Shown: one piece after another, positions 48,997 to 57,400 of the stretch | How the letters are laid out: the number at the start of each line of letters is the position of its first letter | How positions within the stretch are numbered: the stretch's first letter is position 1 | Assembly: GCF_014251795.1 (NCBI RefSeq) | Contig: NZ_CP059201.1 | Coordinates: 372,001-436,000 of the forward strand | Length of the DNA stretch: 64,000 nucleotides | Source of the DNA: Blattabacterium cuenoti | Lineage (GTDB): Bacteria > Bacteroidota > Bacteroidia > Flavobacteriales > Blattabacteriaceae | Direction of reading: 5' to 3' | Position numbers and translations under genes: made by a program | Notes under the pieces: generated by a model | Database searches by the model: none | Told to the model about the DNA's origin: nothing | The model's input: only the letters and a program-made list of their open reading frames with translations

Positions 48997-50618
48997 GAAG
49001 AATTCTGATAATATTGAGTATTTATAGATACTTGTATAAAAGTAGTAAATAAAGGATGTGGATTCGTTACTGTGCTTTGATATTCTGGATGGTATTGAAC
49101 TCCTAAGAAAAAAATATGTCCTTCTAATTCTAATGCTTCTACTAAACCTGTCTCTGGATTAGTTCCTACCGCTTTCATTCCAGCATTAGAAAAACGTTCT
49201 AAATAATTATTATTGAATTCATACCTATGACGATGTCTCTCAAAAATTTCTTTTTTTCCTTCATAAATAGAAAATATTTTAGAACCTTCCATAAGAGAAC
49301 ACTTCCAATTTCCTAAACGCATCGTTCCTCCTGTTTTAATTAATTTTTTTTGTTTTTTCATTAAACTTATTACTGGATGAAATGTATTTGGATTGGTTTC
49401 ATGACTTTCAGCTTTTTTTAATCCTAACACGTTTCTAGCAAATTCTATGACGGCAATTTGCATCCCCAAACATATACCAAAAAATGGAATTTGATTTTCT
49501 CTTGCATATTTTGCCGCAAGTATTTTTCCTTCAATTCCTCTATTTCCGAATCCTGGGGCAACTAAAATACCTGAAATTCCTTTAAAATATTTTTTTATAT
49601 TTTTTTCTTTAATCATATCCGAATAAATCCATTTTATATTAACAAAAACTTCATTTTTCGTTCCTGCATGAATCAAAGCTTCTATAATTGATTTATAAGA
49701 ATCATGCAAAGAAACATATTTACCAACTAATGCTATTTTTGTTTCAAATTTTGGATTTTTATATTTTTTAATAAAAATTTTCCATTCCTTTAAATTAGGA
49801 ATAGTAATAGTAGATAAATTTAAATGATTTAATACTACTTCATCAAAACTTTGTAAATGTAATAAACAAGGAATTTCATATATAATTTTAGTATCTATTG
49901 ATTCAATAACATGCTTTGGTTTAACATTGCAAAATAAAGCTAATTTTTGTCTAACATCATCGGATATATGTTTTTCCGTTCTGCACACTATGATATCTGC
50001 TTGTATTCCTTTTTCCATTAAATTTCGAACAGAATGTTGTGTTGGTTTGGTTTTAACTTCTCCAGTTGCTATAATATGTGGAAGCAATGTTAAATGAATA
50101 ACTAATCCATTAAATTTTCCAAATTCCCATTTTAACTGACGTACTGATTCAATATAAGGTAAACTTTCTATATCACCGACAGTCCCTCCAATTTCAGTAA
50201 TAACAATATCATAATTTTTTGATTCTCCAAAAATTTTAATCCGTCTTTTAATTTCATTGGTAATATGAGGAATTACTTGAACTGTTGTACCTAAATAGGT
50301 TCCTTTTCTTTCATTATCTATCACTGTTTTATATATTAACCCCGATGTTACATTATTCTCTTTAGTCATGTGTTGATTTAAAAAACGTTCATAATGTCCT
50401 AAATCTAAATCTGTTTCTGCTCCATCTTGAGTCACAAAACACTCTCCATGTTCATACGGATTTAAAGTTCCTGAATCTATATTAAAATAAGGATCCAATT
50501 TTAACATTGAAACTTTATATCCTCTCGCCTTTAATAACATCCCTAACGAAGCCGAAACAATTCCTTTTCCTAATGAAGAACTTACTCCTCCTGTAACAAA
50601 AATATATTTTGTTTCCAT
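48993..50618 (-). CDS. pyrG: CTP synthase
   Basis: Aminates UTP to CTP with glutamine. The synthetase domain (1 to about 270) starts YIFVTGGVSSSLGKGIVSAS and includes CFVTQDGAETDLDLGHYERF. The glutaminase domain contains the nucleophile in FFGICLGMQ and the His-Glu pair in GVQYHPEYQS. 541 residues, all catalytic parts present. It leads the pyrG-yidC pair; its promoter must lie in the 114 bp shared with the divergent SRP RNA gene. Confidence 0.97.
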   Translation of the reverse strand: METKYIFVTGGVSSSLGKGIVSASLGMLLKARGYKVSMLKLDPYFNIDSGTLNPYEHGECFVTQDGAETDLDLGHYERFLNQHMTKENNVTSGLIYKTVIDNERKGTYLGTTVQVIPHITNEIKRRIKIFGESKNYDIVITEIGGTVGDIESLPYIESVRQLKWEFGKFNGLVIHLTLLPHIIATGEVKTKPTQHSVRNLMEKGIQADIIVCRTEKHISDDVRQKLALFCNVKPKHVIESIDTKIIYEIPCLLHLQSFDEVVLNHLNLSTITIPNLKEWKIFIKKYKNPKFETKIALVGKYVSLHDSYKSIIEALIHAGTKNEVFVNIKWIYSDMIKEKNIKKYFKGISGILVAPGFGNRGIEGKILAAKYARENQIPFFGICLGMQIAVIEFARNVLGLKKAESHETNPNTFHPVISLMKKQKKLIKTGGTMRLGNWKCSLMEGSKIFSIYEGKKEIFERHRHRYEFNNNYLERFSNAGMKAVGTNPETGLVEALELEGHIFFLGVQYHPEYQSTVTNPHPLFTTFIQVSINTQYYQNSS

Positions 50619-50695
50619 ATAAAATAAAAAAAATAAAAAACCAAATTTAATAGATCTTAAAATTAAAAATTGTTCTTCTAATTAGATAATGATCA

Positions 50696-50726
50696 TTGGG
50701 AATTTATAATTTTTTTTTTATATTTA
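50696..50726 (+). promoter_or_regulatory. Candidate promoter of the SRP RNA gene
   Basis: TTG at 50696-50698 is followed after 20 bases by TATATTTA (50719-50726), a 7-of-8 match to the Bacteroidetes -7 box TAnnTTTG. The predicted start, about 6 bases downstream, coincides with the 5' end of the RNA stem at 50733-50735. Both position and spacing fit well. Confidence 0.5.
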
Positions 50727-50732
50727 CTAAAC

Positions 50733-50836
50733 TTGGAGCAAGTCCTACACAATCAGCTCCCTATTAATCCTCCAGGGTGGGAACACAGCAAAGGGAATCA
50801 GGTTGTAGCGATGTGATGTAGTTAAGCTTGCTCCTT
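50733..50836 (+). ncRNA. ffs: Signal recognition particle RNA (small bacterial 4.5S type)
   Basis: The apical loop has the universal SRP core in order: CAGG (50773-50776), GTG, the tetraloop GGAA (50780-50783), CAC, and AGCA (50787-50790). The ends pair perfectly: GGAGCAAG (50735-50742) with CTTGCTCC (50827-50834), as expected for the about 100-nt hairpin RNA. It binds Ffh to target nascent membrane proteins to SecY/YidC. Four U follow the closing stem. Ends are estimated to within a few bases. It lies 18 bp upstream of clpX. Confidence 0.9.
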
Positions 50837-50854
50837 TTAAAAGTGTCTGGTTTT

Positions 50855-52108
50855 ATGGAAGATTCGTTAAAATGCAACTTTTGTGGAAGGAATAAAGATA
50901 ACAATATTACTTTTCTCATATCAGGAGTTAATGGACATATTTGCAATTTCTGCATAGAAAAAACTTATTCCATAATTCATAAAAAATTTTTAGGAAAAAA
51001 CATCAATATCAGCAAAAAAAATCCTAACAGTAATAACAATGATAACGATAATGATAATGATTCAGATTCAATCAAAATAAAAAAACCAAAAGAAATAAAA
51101 TCTTTTTTAGATAAATATATTGTTGGACAAGATGAAGCAAAAAAAATTATTTCCGTATCTGTTTACAATCATTACAAACGTATTCAATACAACAAAAAAA
51201 ATGAGAATAATATAGAAATCGAAAAATCTAATGTATTATTGATTGGAAAAACAGGAACAGGAAAAACTTTGTTGGCCAAAAGCATATCAAAACTACTCAA
51301 TCTTCCCTTTGCTATAGCTGACGCAACCACTTTAACTGAAGCAGGATATGTAGGTGAAGATGTAGAATCTATTTTAACAAAACTACTACAATCCGTTAAT
51401 TATGATATAAATTCTGCGGAAAAAGGAATTATCTTTTTAGATGAAATAGATAAAATTTCCAGAAAAAGCAATAATCCTTCTATTACAAGAGATGTATCTG
51501 GAGAAGGAGTACAACAAGCCCTACTCAAAATATTGGAAGGATCTATGGTTAATGTACCTCCACAAGGAGGAAGAAAACATCCAGACCAAAAAATGATACA
51601 AATAAATACTGAAAACATATTATTTATAGCTGGAGGAACTTTCGATGGAATCGAAAAAATAGTATCTGATAGAATAGAAGAAATGTCCATAGGTTTTATT
51701 ACTAATAATAAAAGAAACAAAAAGAAAAAAAAAAATTATTTAAAAAATATTCTTTCTGAAGATTTAAAAAAATTTGGATTAATACCTGAAATTATTGGAA
51801 GATTTCCTATTGTTGCTTATTTAAATCCATTAAACAAAAATATGTTGAAAAAAATTTTAATAGAACCAGAAAATGCTTTAATAAAACAGTATCAGAAATT
51901 ATTTGGTATGGATCAAATATCTTTGAATATTACAGACGAAGCATTAAACATTATAGTAGATAAAACATTTAAATTAGGTTTAGGTGCTAGAGGCTTGCGA
52001 ACTTTTTGTGAAAAAATATTTCTGGACTATATGTTCGATATTGAAGATGTTCAATCCACATTAAATATAGATAAAGATATTGTAAAACATAAACTTTGTT
52101 ACTCTTAA
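50855..52108 (+). CDS. clpX: ATP-dependent Clp protease ATP-binding subunit ClpX
   Basis: AAA+ unfoldase that feeds ClpP. I start it at MEDSLKCNFCG (417 aa); the open frame upstream to 50828 lies inside the SRP RNA. The N-terminal zinc-binding domain has C7, C10, C30, C33. A low-complexity Asn/Asp linker (58-71) is encoded by a hexamer repeat. Walker A is GKTGTGKT (131-138), Walker B FLDEIDKISR, with sensor RFPIVAYL and GARGLR. A Lys-rich insert (KRNKKKKKNYLKN) is present. The end overlaps obgE by 4 bp, convergent. Confidence 0.95.
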   Translation: MEDSLKCNFCGRNKDNNITFLISGVNGHICNFCIEKTYSIIHKKFLGKNINISKKNPNSNNNDNDNDNDSDSIKIKKPKEIKSFLDKYIVGQDEAKKIISVSVYNHYKRIQYNKKNENNIEIEKSNVLLIGKTGTGKTLLAKSISKLLNLPFAIADATTLTEAGYVGEDVESILTKLLQSVNYDINSAEKGIIFLDEIDKISRKSNNPSITRDVSGEGVQQALLKILEGSMVNVPPQGGRKHPDQKMIQINTENILFIAGGTFDGIEKIVSDRIEEMSIGFITNNKRNKKKKKNYLKNILSEDLKKFGLIPEIIGRFPIVAYLNPLNKNMLKKILIEPENALIKQYQKLFGMDQISLNITDEALNIIVDKTFKLGLGARGLRTFCEKIFLDYMFDIEDVQSTLNIDKDIVKHKLCYS

Positions 52109-53097
52109 TCTCTATCTCTGATTAATTTCCACAATTTATTTATCAACTCCGATAATCCCTCTTGTGTAAAAGAAGAAAAAAAAATGATATTTTCTTTTAA
52201 TTTTAAAAATGATTTTTTTATCTTATTTTTTTCTTCGTTATTTATTAAATCCGATTTTGATATTGCTAATAGACGTTTTTTATTTAAAAGATTTGAATTA
52301 AACTTTTTCAATTCATTTAATAAAATAAAATATTCTTTCTTTTTGTTTCTTGTATCCGAGGAGATTAAAAATAACAAAACGGAATTTCGTTCTATATGTC
52401 TTAAAAAACGATGGCCTAATCCTTTACCTTCAGAAGCCTTTTCTATTATTCCAGGAATATCAGCCGCTAAAAAAGAATTATAATCGATATATACCACCCC
52501 TATATGTGGAATTTTAGTTGTAAAAGCAAAATTTCCTATCTTAGGTTTTGCTTTTGTAATAACAGAAAGCAAAGTAGATTTTCCAGTGTTAGGAAAACCT
52601 ATGAATCCTACATCAGATAGGATTTTTAATTCTAAAAAAATCCAATTTCCTTTTGTTTTAATTCCTGGTTGTGCATGATAAGGAGACTGACGAATTGAAT
52701 TTTTAAAAAAAGTGTTTCCTTTCCCTCCTTTTCCTCCTTCAAATAAAATTTTCTTCTGAAAATTTTTAGTTATTTCCATTATTATATCTTTTTTTTCGTT
52801 TTTTATCACAGTTCCTACAGGAACTTCTATTAAAATATCTTTTCCTTTTGCTCCAGTTATGTTATTTTTTTTTCCAGGAAAACCAGATTGAGCTATCCAA
52901 TGTTTATGATATCTTAAATGTAAAAAATTATGAATGTGAGAATTTCCTTGAATAATAATATCACCTCCTTTACCTCCTGTCCCCCCATCAGGACCCCCCC
53001 TAGTTATAGATCTATCTCTATAAAAATGAACAAAACCCGCTCCTCCATCTCCACTTTTACAAAAAATTTTTATAAAATCAACAAAATCGTTTATCAT
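52105..53097 (-). CDS. obgE: GTPase Obg
   Basis: Ribosome-assembly GTPase associated with the 50S subunit. The Gly-rich Obg domain fills residues 1 to about 158 (CKSGDGGAGFVHFYRD, GGPDGGTGGKGGDI, GGKGGKGNTFF). The G domain follows with G1 GFPNTGKST, G3 DIPGIIE and G4 SKSD. At 330 residues it lacks the variable C-terminal OCT extension, as in other Bacteroidota. It is 17 bp after adk. Confidence 0.95.
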   Translation of the reverse strand: MINDFVDFIKIFCKSGDGGAGFVHFYRDRSITRGGPDGGTGGKGGDIIIQGNSHIHNFLHLRYHKHWIAQSGFPGKKNNITGAKGKDILIEVPVGTVIKNEKKDIIMEITKNFQKKILFEGGKGGKGNTFFKNSIRQSPYHAQPGIKTKGNWIFLELKILSDVGFIGFPNTGKSTLLSVITKAKPKIGNFAFTTKIPHIGVVYIDYNSFLAADIPGIIEKASEGKGLGHRFLRHIERNSVLLFLISSDTRNKKKEYFILLNELKKFNSNLLNKKRLLAISKSDLINNEEKNKIKKSFLKLKENIIFFSSFTQEGLSELINKLWKLIRDRD

Positions 53098-53114
53098 ACA
53101 TATGTCATAAATAA

Positions 53115-53699
53115 TTATGAATATAATAAATTCATAATTTTATTGTTTATCAAAGTAGAAATTTTTTCTACAGATAAAGATGCATTTAATTTTATTATAC
53201 TATTGTTCCATTTTTTATTATTCCATATCATAGAAGTTTCATTATCATATTCTTTTATTCTTCTTTGAACTGTCATAATATCTATATCATCATCACGATG
53301 ACTTGTTTTTCCTCTTTTTAATAATCTATTTATTATTAAATTTTTTTGAATAAAAAAATAAAAAATTATATCAATTTTTCCTAAAAAAAATTTTTTTAAT
53401 ACTTCTTCTAAAGATAAAATTTGATTCCTAGTTCTAGGATATCCATCATAAATAATTCCTTTAGCTTTCAAATGTTTTTGTATCTCTATATTTAACATAT
53501 TTGTAGTAATTATATCAGGTACTAATATTCCTTTATTAATATAAAAACTTGCTAATTTTCCTAAATGAGTTTGCCTTTTTATGTGATCCCTAAATATCAT
53601 TCCAGTAGATAAATGTATAAAACCAAACTTTTTTGATATAATTTGAGCTTGAGTTCCTTTTCCACAACCCGGTGGGCCAAACAATATAATATGTATCAT
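53115..53699 (-). CDS. adk: Adenylate kinase
   Basis: AMP + ATP to 2 ADP. 194 residues, the short-lid form without zinc Cys. The P-loop is GPPGCGKGT (8-16), AMP-binding features include LSTGMIFRDHI, and YDGYPRTRNQ carries the conserved Arg. The short lid segment RGKTSHRDDD is followed by RRIKEYDNET. It is first in an adk-obgE pair downstream of a 182-bp intergenic region. Confidence 0.95.
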   Translation of the reverse strand: MIHIILFGPPGCGKGTQAQIISKKFGFIHLSTGMIFRDHIKRQTHLGKLASFYINKGILVPDIITTNMLNIEIQKHLKAKGIIYDGYPRTRNQILSLEEVLKKFFLGKIDIIFYFFIQKNLIINRLLKRGKTSHRDDDIDIMTVQRRIKEYDNETSMIWNNKKWNNSIIKLNASLSVEKISTLINNKIMNLLYS

Positions 53700-53881
53700 A
53701 AAACAATAAAAATTATGAATTTTATGTTATGTAAAGAAATACACTAGATCTAAAATGAAATTAAGAAAAGAAGTTTTTTATTATCCAATTATCCACATAT
53801 ACACTAAGTACATAATAATATTATAATAATATTATAAAAATATTGATATGATGTGGAAATATCAAAAAATATATTTTTGAA
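53700..53881. other. adk-lpdA intergenic region: DnaA-box-like sites and 11-bp AT tandem repeats
   Basis: TTATCCACA (53789-53797) is an exact consensus DnaA box. TTATCCAAT directly precedes it (53781-53789) and TGTGGAAAT (53852-53860) is a reverse 7-of-9 match. Between them are three 11-bp tandem units TAATAATATTA, TAATAATATTA and TAAAAATATTG (53813-53845), all A/T except one base. A hairpin TCAAAAA/TTTTTGA (53862-53880) abuts the lpdA stop. An origin or a regulatory patch are both possible; nothing here is coding. Confidence 0.4.
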
Positions 53882-55273
53882 TTATAAATGAATAGCTTTT
53901 CCATAAGCATGAGCTATAGATTCCACAATAGATTCACTTAATGAAGGATGAGGGTGTATGCTACTCAAAATTTCATAACTGGTTGCTTCTAATTTTCTAG
54001 CAACTACTACTTCTGAAATTAAATCTGTAACATGACCTCCTATCATATGACATCCCAACCATTCGTCATACTTATCATCAAAAATTACTTTTACAAAACC
54101 ATCAGTATTTTCATCAGTGATCGCTCTACCAAGAGCGCTAAAAGGAAATTTAGACACTTTGATTTGGAAACCTTTTTTTATAGACTCTTTTTCTGTATAA
54201 CCTACTGAAGCTATCTCAGGAAGTGAATAAACACATTTCGGAACATTATTATAATCTATTTCATGACAATTTAACCCTTTAATACTTTCAACACAATTTA
54301 TGGCTTCAAACGAAGCAACATGAGCTAAAGAAGGGGTTGGAACAACATCTCCAATAGCATAATATCCACCTATATTTGTACGATAATTTTCATCTACAAC
54401 TATAAATCCTTTTTCTGTTTGAATTCCAATTTCTTCTATTCCAATATGTTGAATATTTGGAATAACTCCTATTGCGTATAAAATAATATCTGCTTTTAAT
54501 TCAATATTTTTAAACGATGTTTGAACATCAACAACAACTTCATTATTTTTATAAGCAATTTTCTTTATACTAGAAGACACATAATTTTCTATTCCTATTT
54601 TATCAAAATAACGTTTCAAATAATCAGATATCTCATCATCACCATTAGGGTATAATTTAGGACATACTTCTATGATAGAAACTTTGGTTCCCATAGAATG
54701 ATAAAAATAAGCGAATTCTAATCCTATAGAACCAGAACCTATAATAATCATTTTTTTCGGCAACGAAGATAAAGATAATGCTTCTTTATATGTTATAATT
54801 TTTTTTGTATTATACTTAATTTTTTCATCTATTTTAGGAATAGCACCAGTTGCAATAATTATGTGTGAAGCAGAATGTTCTTCTGTACTTTTTTCGTTCT
54901 TAAAAATTTCTATTCTTTTTCTTTTTTTTAATTTTGCATTTCCATAAATTACATGAACTCCATTTTTTTTCATTAAAAATGAAATTCCTTTTCTGATTTG
55001 ATCTACAACTTTTCTACTTTTAGAAATAATTTTAGCATAATTTATTTCAATATTTTCATGATTTATGCCAAATAAATCTCCATTTTTTTTTATGGATTGT
55101 AAAATTTTAGCACTGTTCAAAAGTGATTTAGTAGGAATACACCCCCAATTTAAACAAACACCTCCAATAGATTCTTTCTCCACTATTGCTGTTTTCATTC
55201 CAAGTTGTGCCGCACGTATGGAAGCAATGTAACCACCAGGTCCGCTACCTAAAATAATAACATCAAAATGCAT
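53882..55273 (-). CDS. lpdA: Dihydrolipoyl dehydrogenase
   Basis: E3 subunit of 2-oxoacid dehydrogenase complexes, reoxidising dihydrolipoamide with NAD+. I start it at MHFDVIILGSGPGG (463 aa), the usual N-terminus; in-frame ATGs at 55279 and 55297 would add up to eight unusual residues. The redox pair is CLNWGC (C40, C45), the NAD loop GSGSIGLEFA and the FAD motif YAIGDV. The C-terminal His-Glu pair is in HPHPSLSE. E1 and E2 genes are not adjacent. Confidence 0.95.
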   Translation of the reverse strand: MHFDVIILGSGPGGYIASIRAAQLGMKTAIVEKESIGGVCLNWGCIPTKSLLNSAKILQSIKKNGDLFGINHENIEINYAKIISKSRKVVDQIRKGISFLMKKNGVHVIYGNAKLKKRKRIEIFKNEKSTEEHSASHIIIATGAIPKIDEKIKYNTKKIITYKEALSLSSLPKKMIIIGSGSIGLEFAYFYHSMGTKVSIIEVCPKLYPNGDDEISDYLKRYFDKIGIENYVSSSIKKIAYKNNEVVVDVQTSFKNIELKADIILYAIGVIPNIQHIGIEEIGIQTEKGFIVVDENYRTNIGGYYAIGDVVPTPSLAHVASFEAINCVESIKGLNCHEIDYNNVPKCVYSLPEIASVGYTEKESIKKGFQIKVSKFPFSALGRAITDENTDGFVKVIFDDKYDEWLGCHMIGGHVTDLISEVVVARKLEATSYEILSSIHPHPSLSESIVESIAHAYGKAIHL

Positions 55274-55353
55274 AGACATAATATAACATACATTCATTAA
55301 ATTTACAGAAAAAAAAATATAAATATTTTACATTTGTTTAAAAATAAAATAAT

Positions 55354-56019
55354 ATGAAGTTTTTCATAGATACAGCCAATTTAAAGGAAATTGACCAGGC
55401 AAGATCATTAGGAATGTTAGATGGGGTTACAACAAATCCATCTTTAATGTCAAAAGAATCTCTTTTCAATCAAAAAGAAATTCAAAAACATTACATATCT
55501 ATATGTGAACGTTTAAAAAACGATGAAAATGTAAGTGCAGAAGTTATCAGTAGTAATTATATTGATATGATTCAGGAAGGAGAAAAACTAGCTCTTCTTC
55601 ATCCAAGAATTGTGGTCAAAATACCTATGACAAAAAACGGAATTCAAGCTATTCAATACTTATCTAATAAAAGAATTAAAACTAATTGCACTCTTGTTTT
55701 TTCTGCAGGACAAGCTTTTTTAGCAGCTAAAGCTGGAGCCTACTACGTTTCTCCATTTGTAGGAAGATTAGATGATGTCTCTTACAATGGATTAAAATTA
55801 ATACGAGAAATAAAAAATGTGTATGAAAATTATTTTTTCAAAACCAAAATATTAGCTGCTTCTATACGTCATTCTCTACATGTCATAGAATGTGCAAAAA
55901 TAGGGATACACGCTATAACCTCTCCTATAAAAGTTATCAATTCTTTGTTTAATCATCCGTTAACTGATATAGGACTAGAACAATTTATAAAAGATTATCA
56001 AAGTAAAATAAATAATTAA
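55354..56019 (+). CDS. tal: Transaldolase-like protein (TalC / fructose-6-phosphate aldolase type)
   Basis: 221 residues, the short transaldolase subfamily. FIDTANLKEIDQ, GVTTNPSLMSKE, VVKIPMTKNG (Schiff-base Lys, K89), TNCTLVFSAGQA and SPFVGRLDD are all present. It likely runs the transaldolase reaction in the non-oxidative pentose phosphate pathway; fructose-6-phosphate aldolase activity cannot be ruled out from sequence by eye. It overlaps rpoZ by 4 bp, convergent. Confidence 0.88.
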   Translation: MKFFIDTANLKEIDQARSLGMLDGVTTNPSLMSKESLFNQKEIQKHYISICERLKNDENVSAEVISSNYIDMIQEGEKLALLHPRIVVKIPMTKNGIQAIQYLSNKRIKTNCTLVFSAGQAFLAAKAGAYYVSPFVGRLDDVSYNGLKLIREIKNVYENYFFKTKILAASIRHSLHVIECAKIGIHAITSPIKVINSLFNHPLTDIGLEQFIKDYQSKINN

Positions 56020-56327
56020 ATCTTTATTTTCCCGTTTAGCAAATATTGAATTGAAATAGATGTAGATTTCGGTAATTTTTCATAAAATTTTGATAATTCA
56101 ATTTGTTCTTTATTTTCAAAAATTTCTTCTAAATTATTTTTATTCATGATGTTGAATTCTTCCAGTTTGTTATCTAAATCCTCTTTAATTTTATCATGTA
56201 TTTTTATACTTATTTTTTCTAAAATGCATATAGTTTCATATATGTTTTTTCCAGATTGTTTTTCCAGATGAATACGATCTATAGTTTCTGTGTTTATTGG
56301 AGCATTTATCTCTTTTAAAGAATTCAT
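56016..56327 (-). CDS. rpoZ: RNA polymerase omega-subunit-like protein (Bacteroidota type)
   Basis: 103 residues. NAPINTETIDRI at the N-terminus, GKNIYETICIL and LEEIFENKEQIELSKFYEKLPK are the hallmarks of the Bacteroidota RpoZ family. It is very different from E. coli omega and easily missed. It overlaps bamD by 4 bp in the conserved dapA-bamD-rpoZ order. It should help assemble and stabilise RNA polymerase. Confidence 0.85.
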   Translation of the reverse strand: MNSLKEINAPINTETIDRIHLEKQSGKNIYETICILEKISIKIHDKIKEDLDNKLEEFNIMNKNNLEEIFENKEQIELSKFYEKLPKSTSISIQYLLNGKIKI

Positions 56328-56863
56328 TGTTTTAATTTTTTATATAAAACCTTTAGTTTTTTTGCATTAGAAGAATATGGAAAATTGTCCATGTATTTTT
56401 CATATGATTTTCCAAAATCTTTTTTTTTAGAAAGTTGATATTGGGATACACAAATTTTATACATAATTTTTTCTTTGAAACTACTCTCTGGAAAATCATT
56501 AATAAGATCTTGAAAATAAATTAAAGAAGCCCGATATCTATGCATCAAAAAATAAGAATTAGCAATACAATAATTTTTTCTTTCTATTTTTTCTAACAAA
56601 TTATTAAGCAACCTATAAGCTTCTTTAATTTTAGATCCATCAGGATATTTTTGAATAAACTGATTCAGTTTATCAATTGCAACATCAGTTTTTGTTTGAT
56701 CTAAATTAAAATCTAAAGATGATAAATAATGATTTTTCACTTTTTCAAAAAAACTTCCTTCTTCTGACAAAAACGATTTCTTATCCTGAAAAAAAAAACA
56801 TCCTTCTAAATCTAAAATAGAACCAATGAAAATAAAAAAGATTACTAAAATAATTCTAATCAA
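56324..56863 (-). CDS. bamD: Outer-membrane assembly lipoprotein BamD, shortened
   Basis: BAM-complex lipoprotein that helps BamA insert outer-membrane beta-barrels. A signal peptide with a late Cys (C22, ILDLEGC) gives a plausible though atypical lipobox. TPR-like helices fill the rest: AIDKLNQFIQKYPDGS and YFQDLINDFPESS are recognisable TPR repeats. At 179 residues it is much shorter than typical (about 250), having fewer repeats. Overlaps ftnA and rpoZ by 4 bp each. Confidence 0.82.
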   Translation of the reverse strand: MIRIILVIFFIFIGSILDLEGCFFFQDKKSFLSEEGSFFEKVKNHYLSSLDFNLDQTKTDVAIDKLNQFIQKYPDGSKIKEAYRLLNNLLEKIERKNYCIANSYFLMHRYRASLIYFQDLINDFPESSFKEKIMYKICVSQYQLSKKKDFGKSYEKYMDNFPYSSNAKKLKVLYKKLKQ

Positions 56864-57372
56864 AATTTTTTATTTTTATGAAAATTCTTCATATCTTTAT
56901 CGAAGAAATATAATCCCCCCTTGTCTTCTCCTATTAATTCGATTTTATCTAAAATCATTTTGCTTACAGCTTCTTCTTCTGTCTGTTCTTCAACATACCA
57001 TTGAAGAAAATTATATGTAAAAAAATCTTTTTCTCGCAAAGAAATTTCGACTAATAAATTTATCTCATCAGAAATTTTTTTTTCATGTTCAAATAATTTC
57101 AGAAATAATTCTTTTAAAGACGGATATGTTATATTTTCAATCAATATTTTATCTAAAGTCACTTCTCCTCCTCTTCTATTAAGATATCTAATCAATTTTA
57201 ACATATGCATTCTTTCTTCATTCGAATGATCATACAAAAATTCACATATTCCATCATAACCTTTTCTTTCAACCCAAGAACCCATCGATAAATATAGTAA
57301 AGAAGATTCCAATTCTCTATTCAATTGTTTGACTAACCCTAGTTGTATTTTTTTACTGAGCATATTATTCAA
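56860..57372 (-). CDS. ftnA: Ferritin
   Basis: Iron-storage four-helix protein. 170 residues. The ferroxidase ligands are visible in QLNRELESSLLYLSM (first Glu), NEERMHMLKLIRYL (Glu-x-x-His) and WYVEEQTEEEA. Haem-binding Met typical of bacterioferritin is not apparent. It is inserted between dapA and bamD, which are usually adjacent in flavobacteria, and overlaps bamD by 4 bp. Met4 is an alternative start. Confidence 0.92.
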   Translation of the reverse strand: MNNMLSKKIQLGLVKQLNRELESSLLYLSMGSWVERKGYDGICEFLYDHSNEERMHMLKLIRYLNRRGGEVTLDKILIENITYPSLKELFLKLFEHEKKISDEINLLVEISLREKDFFTYNFLQWYVEEQTEEEAVSKMILDKIELIGEDKGGLYFFDKDMKNFHKNKKF

Positions 57373-57400
57373 TTAACTTAATTGTTATAAATTACTTACT

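Noticed and set aside
50764..50955. 63-residue minus-strand ORF across ffs and the clpX start
   Set aside because: It is antisense to a structured RNA and to the ClpX zinc domain, which are both strongly supported.
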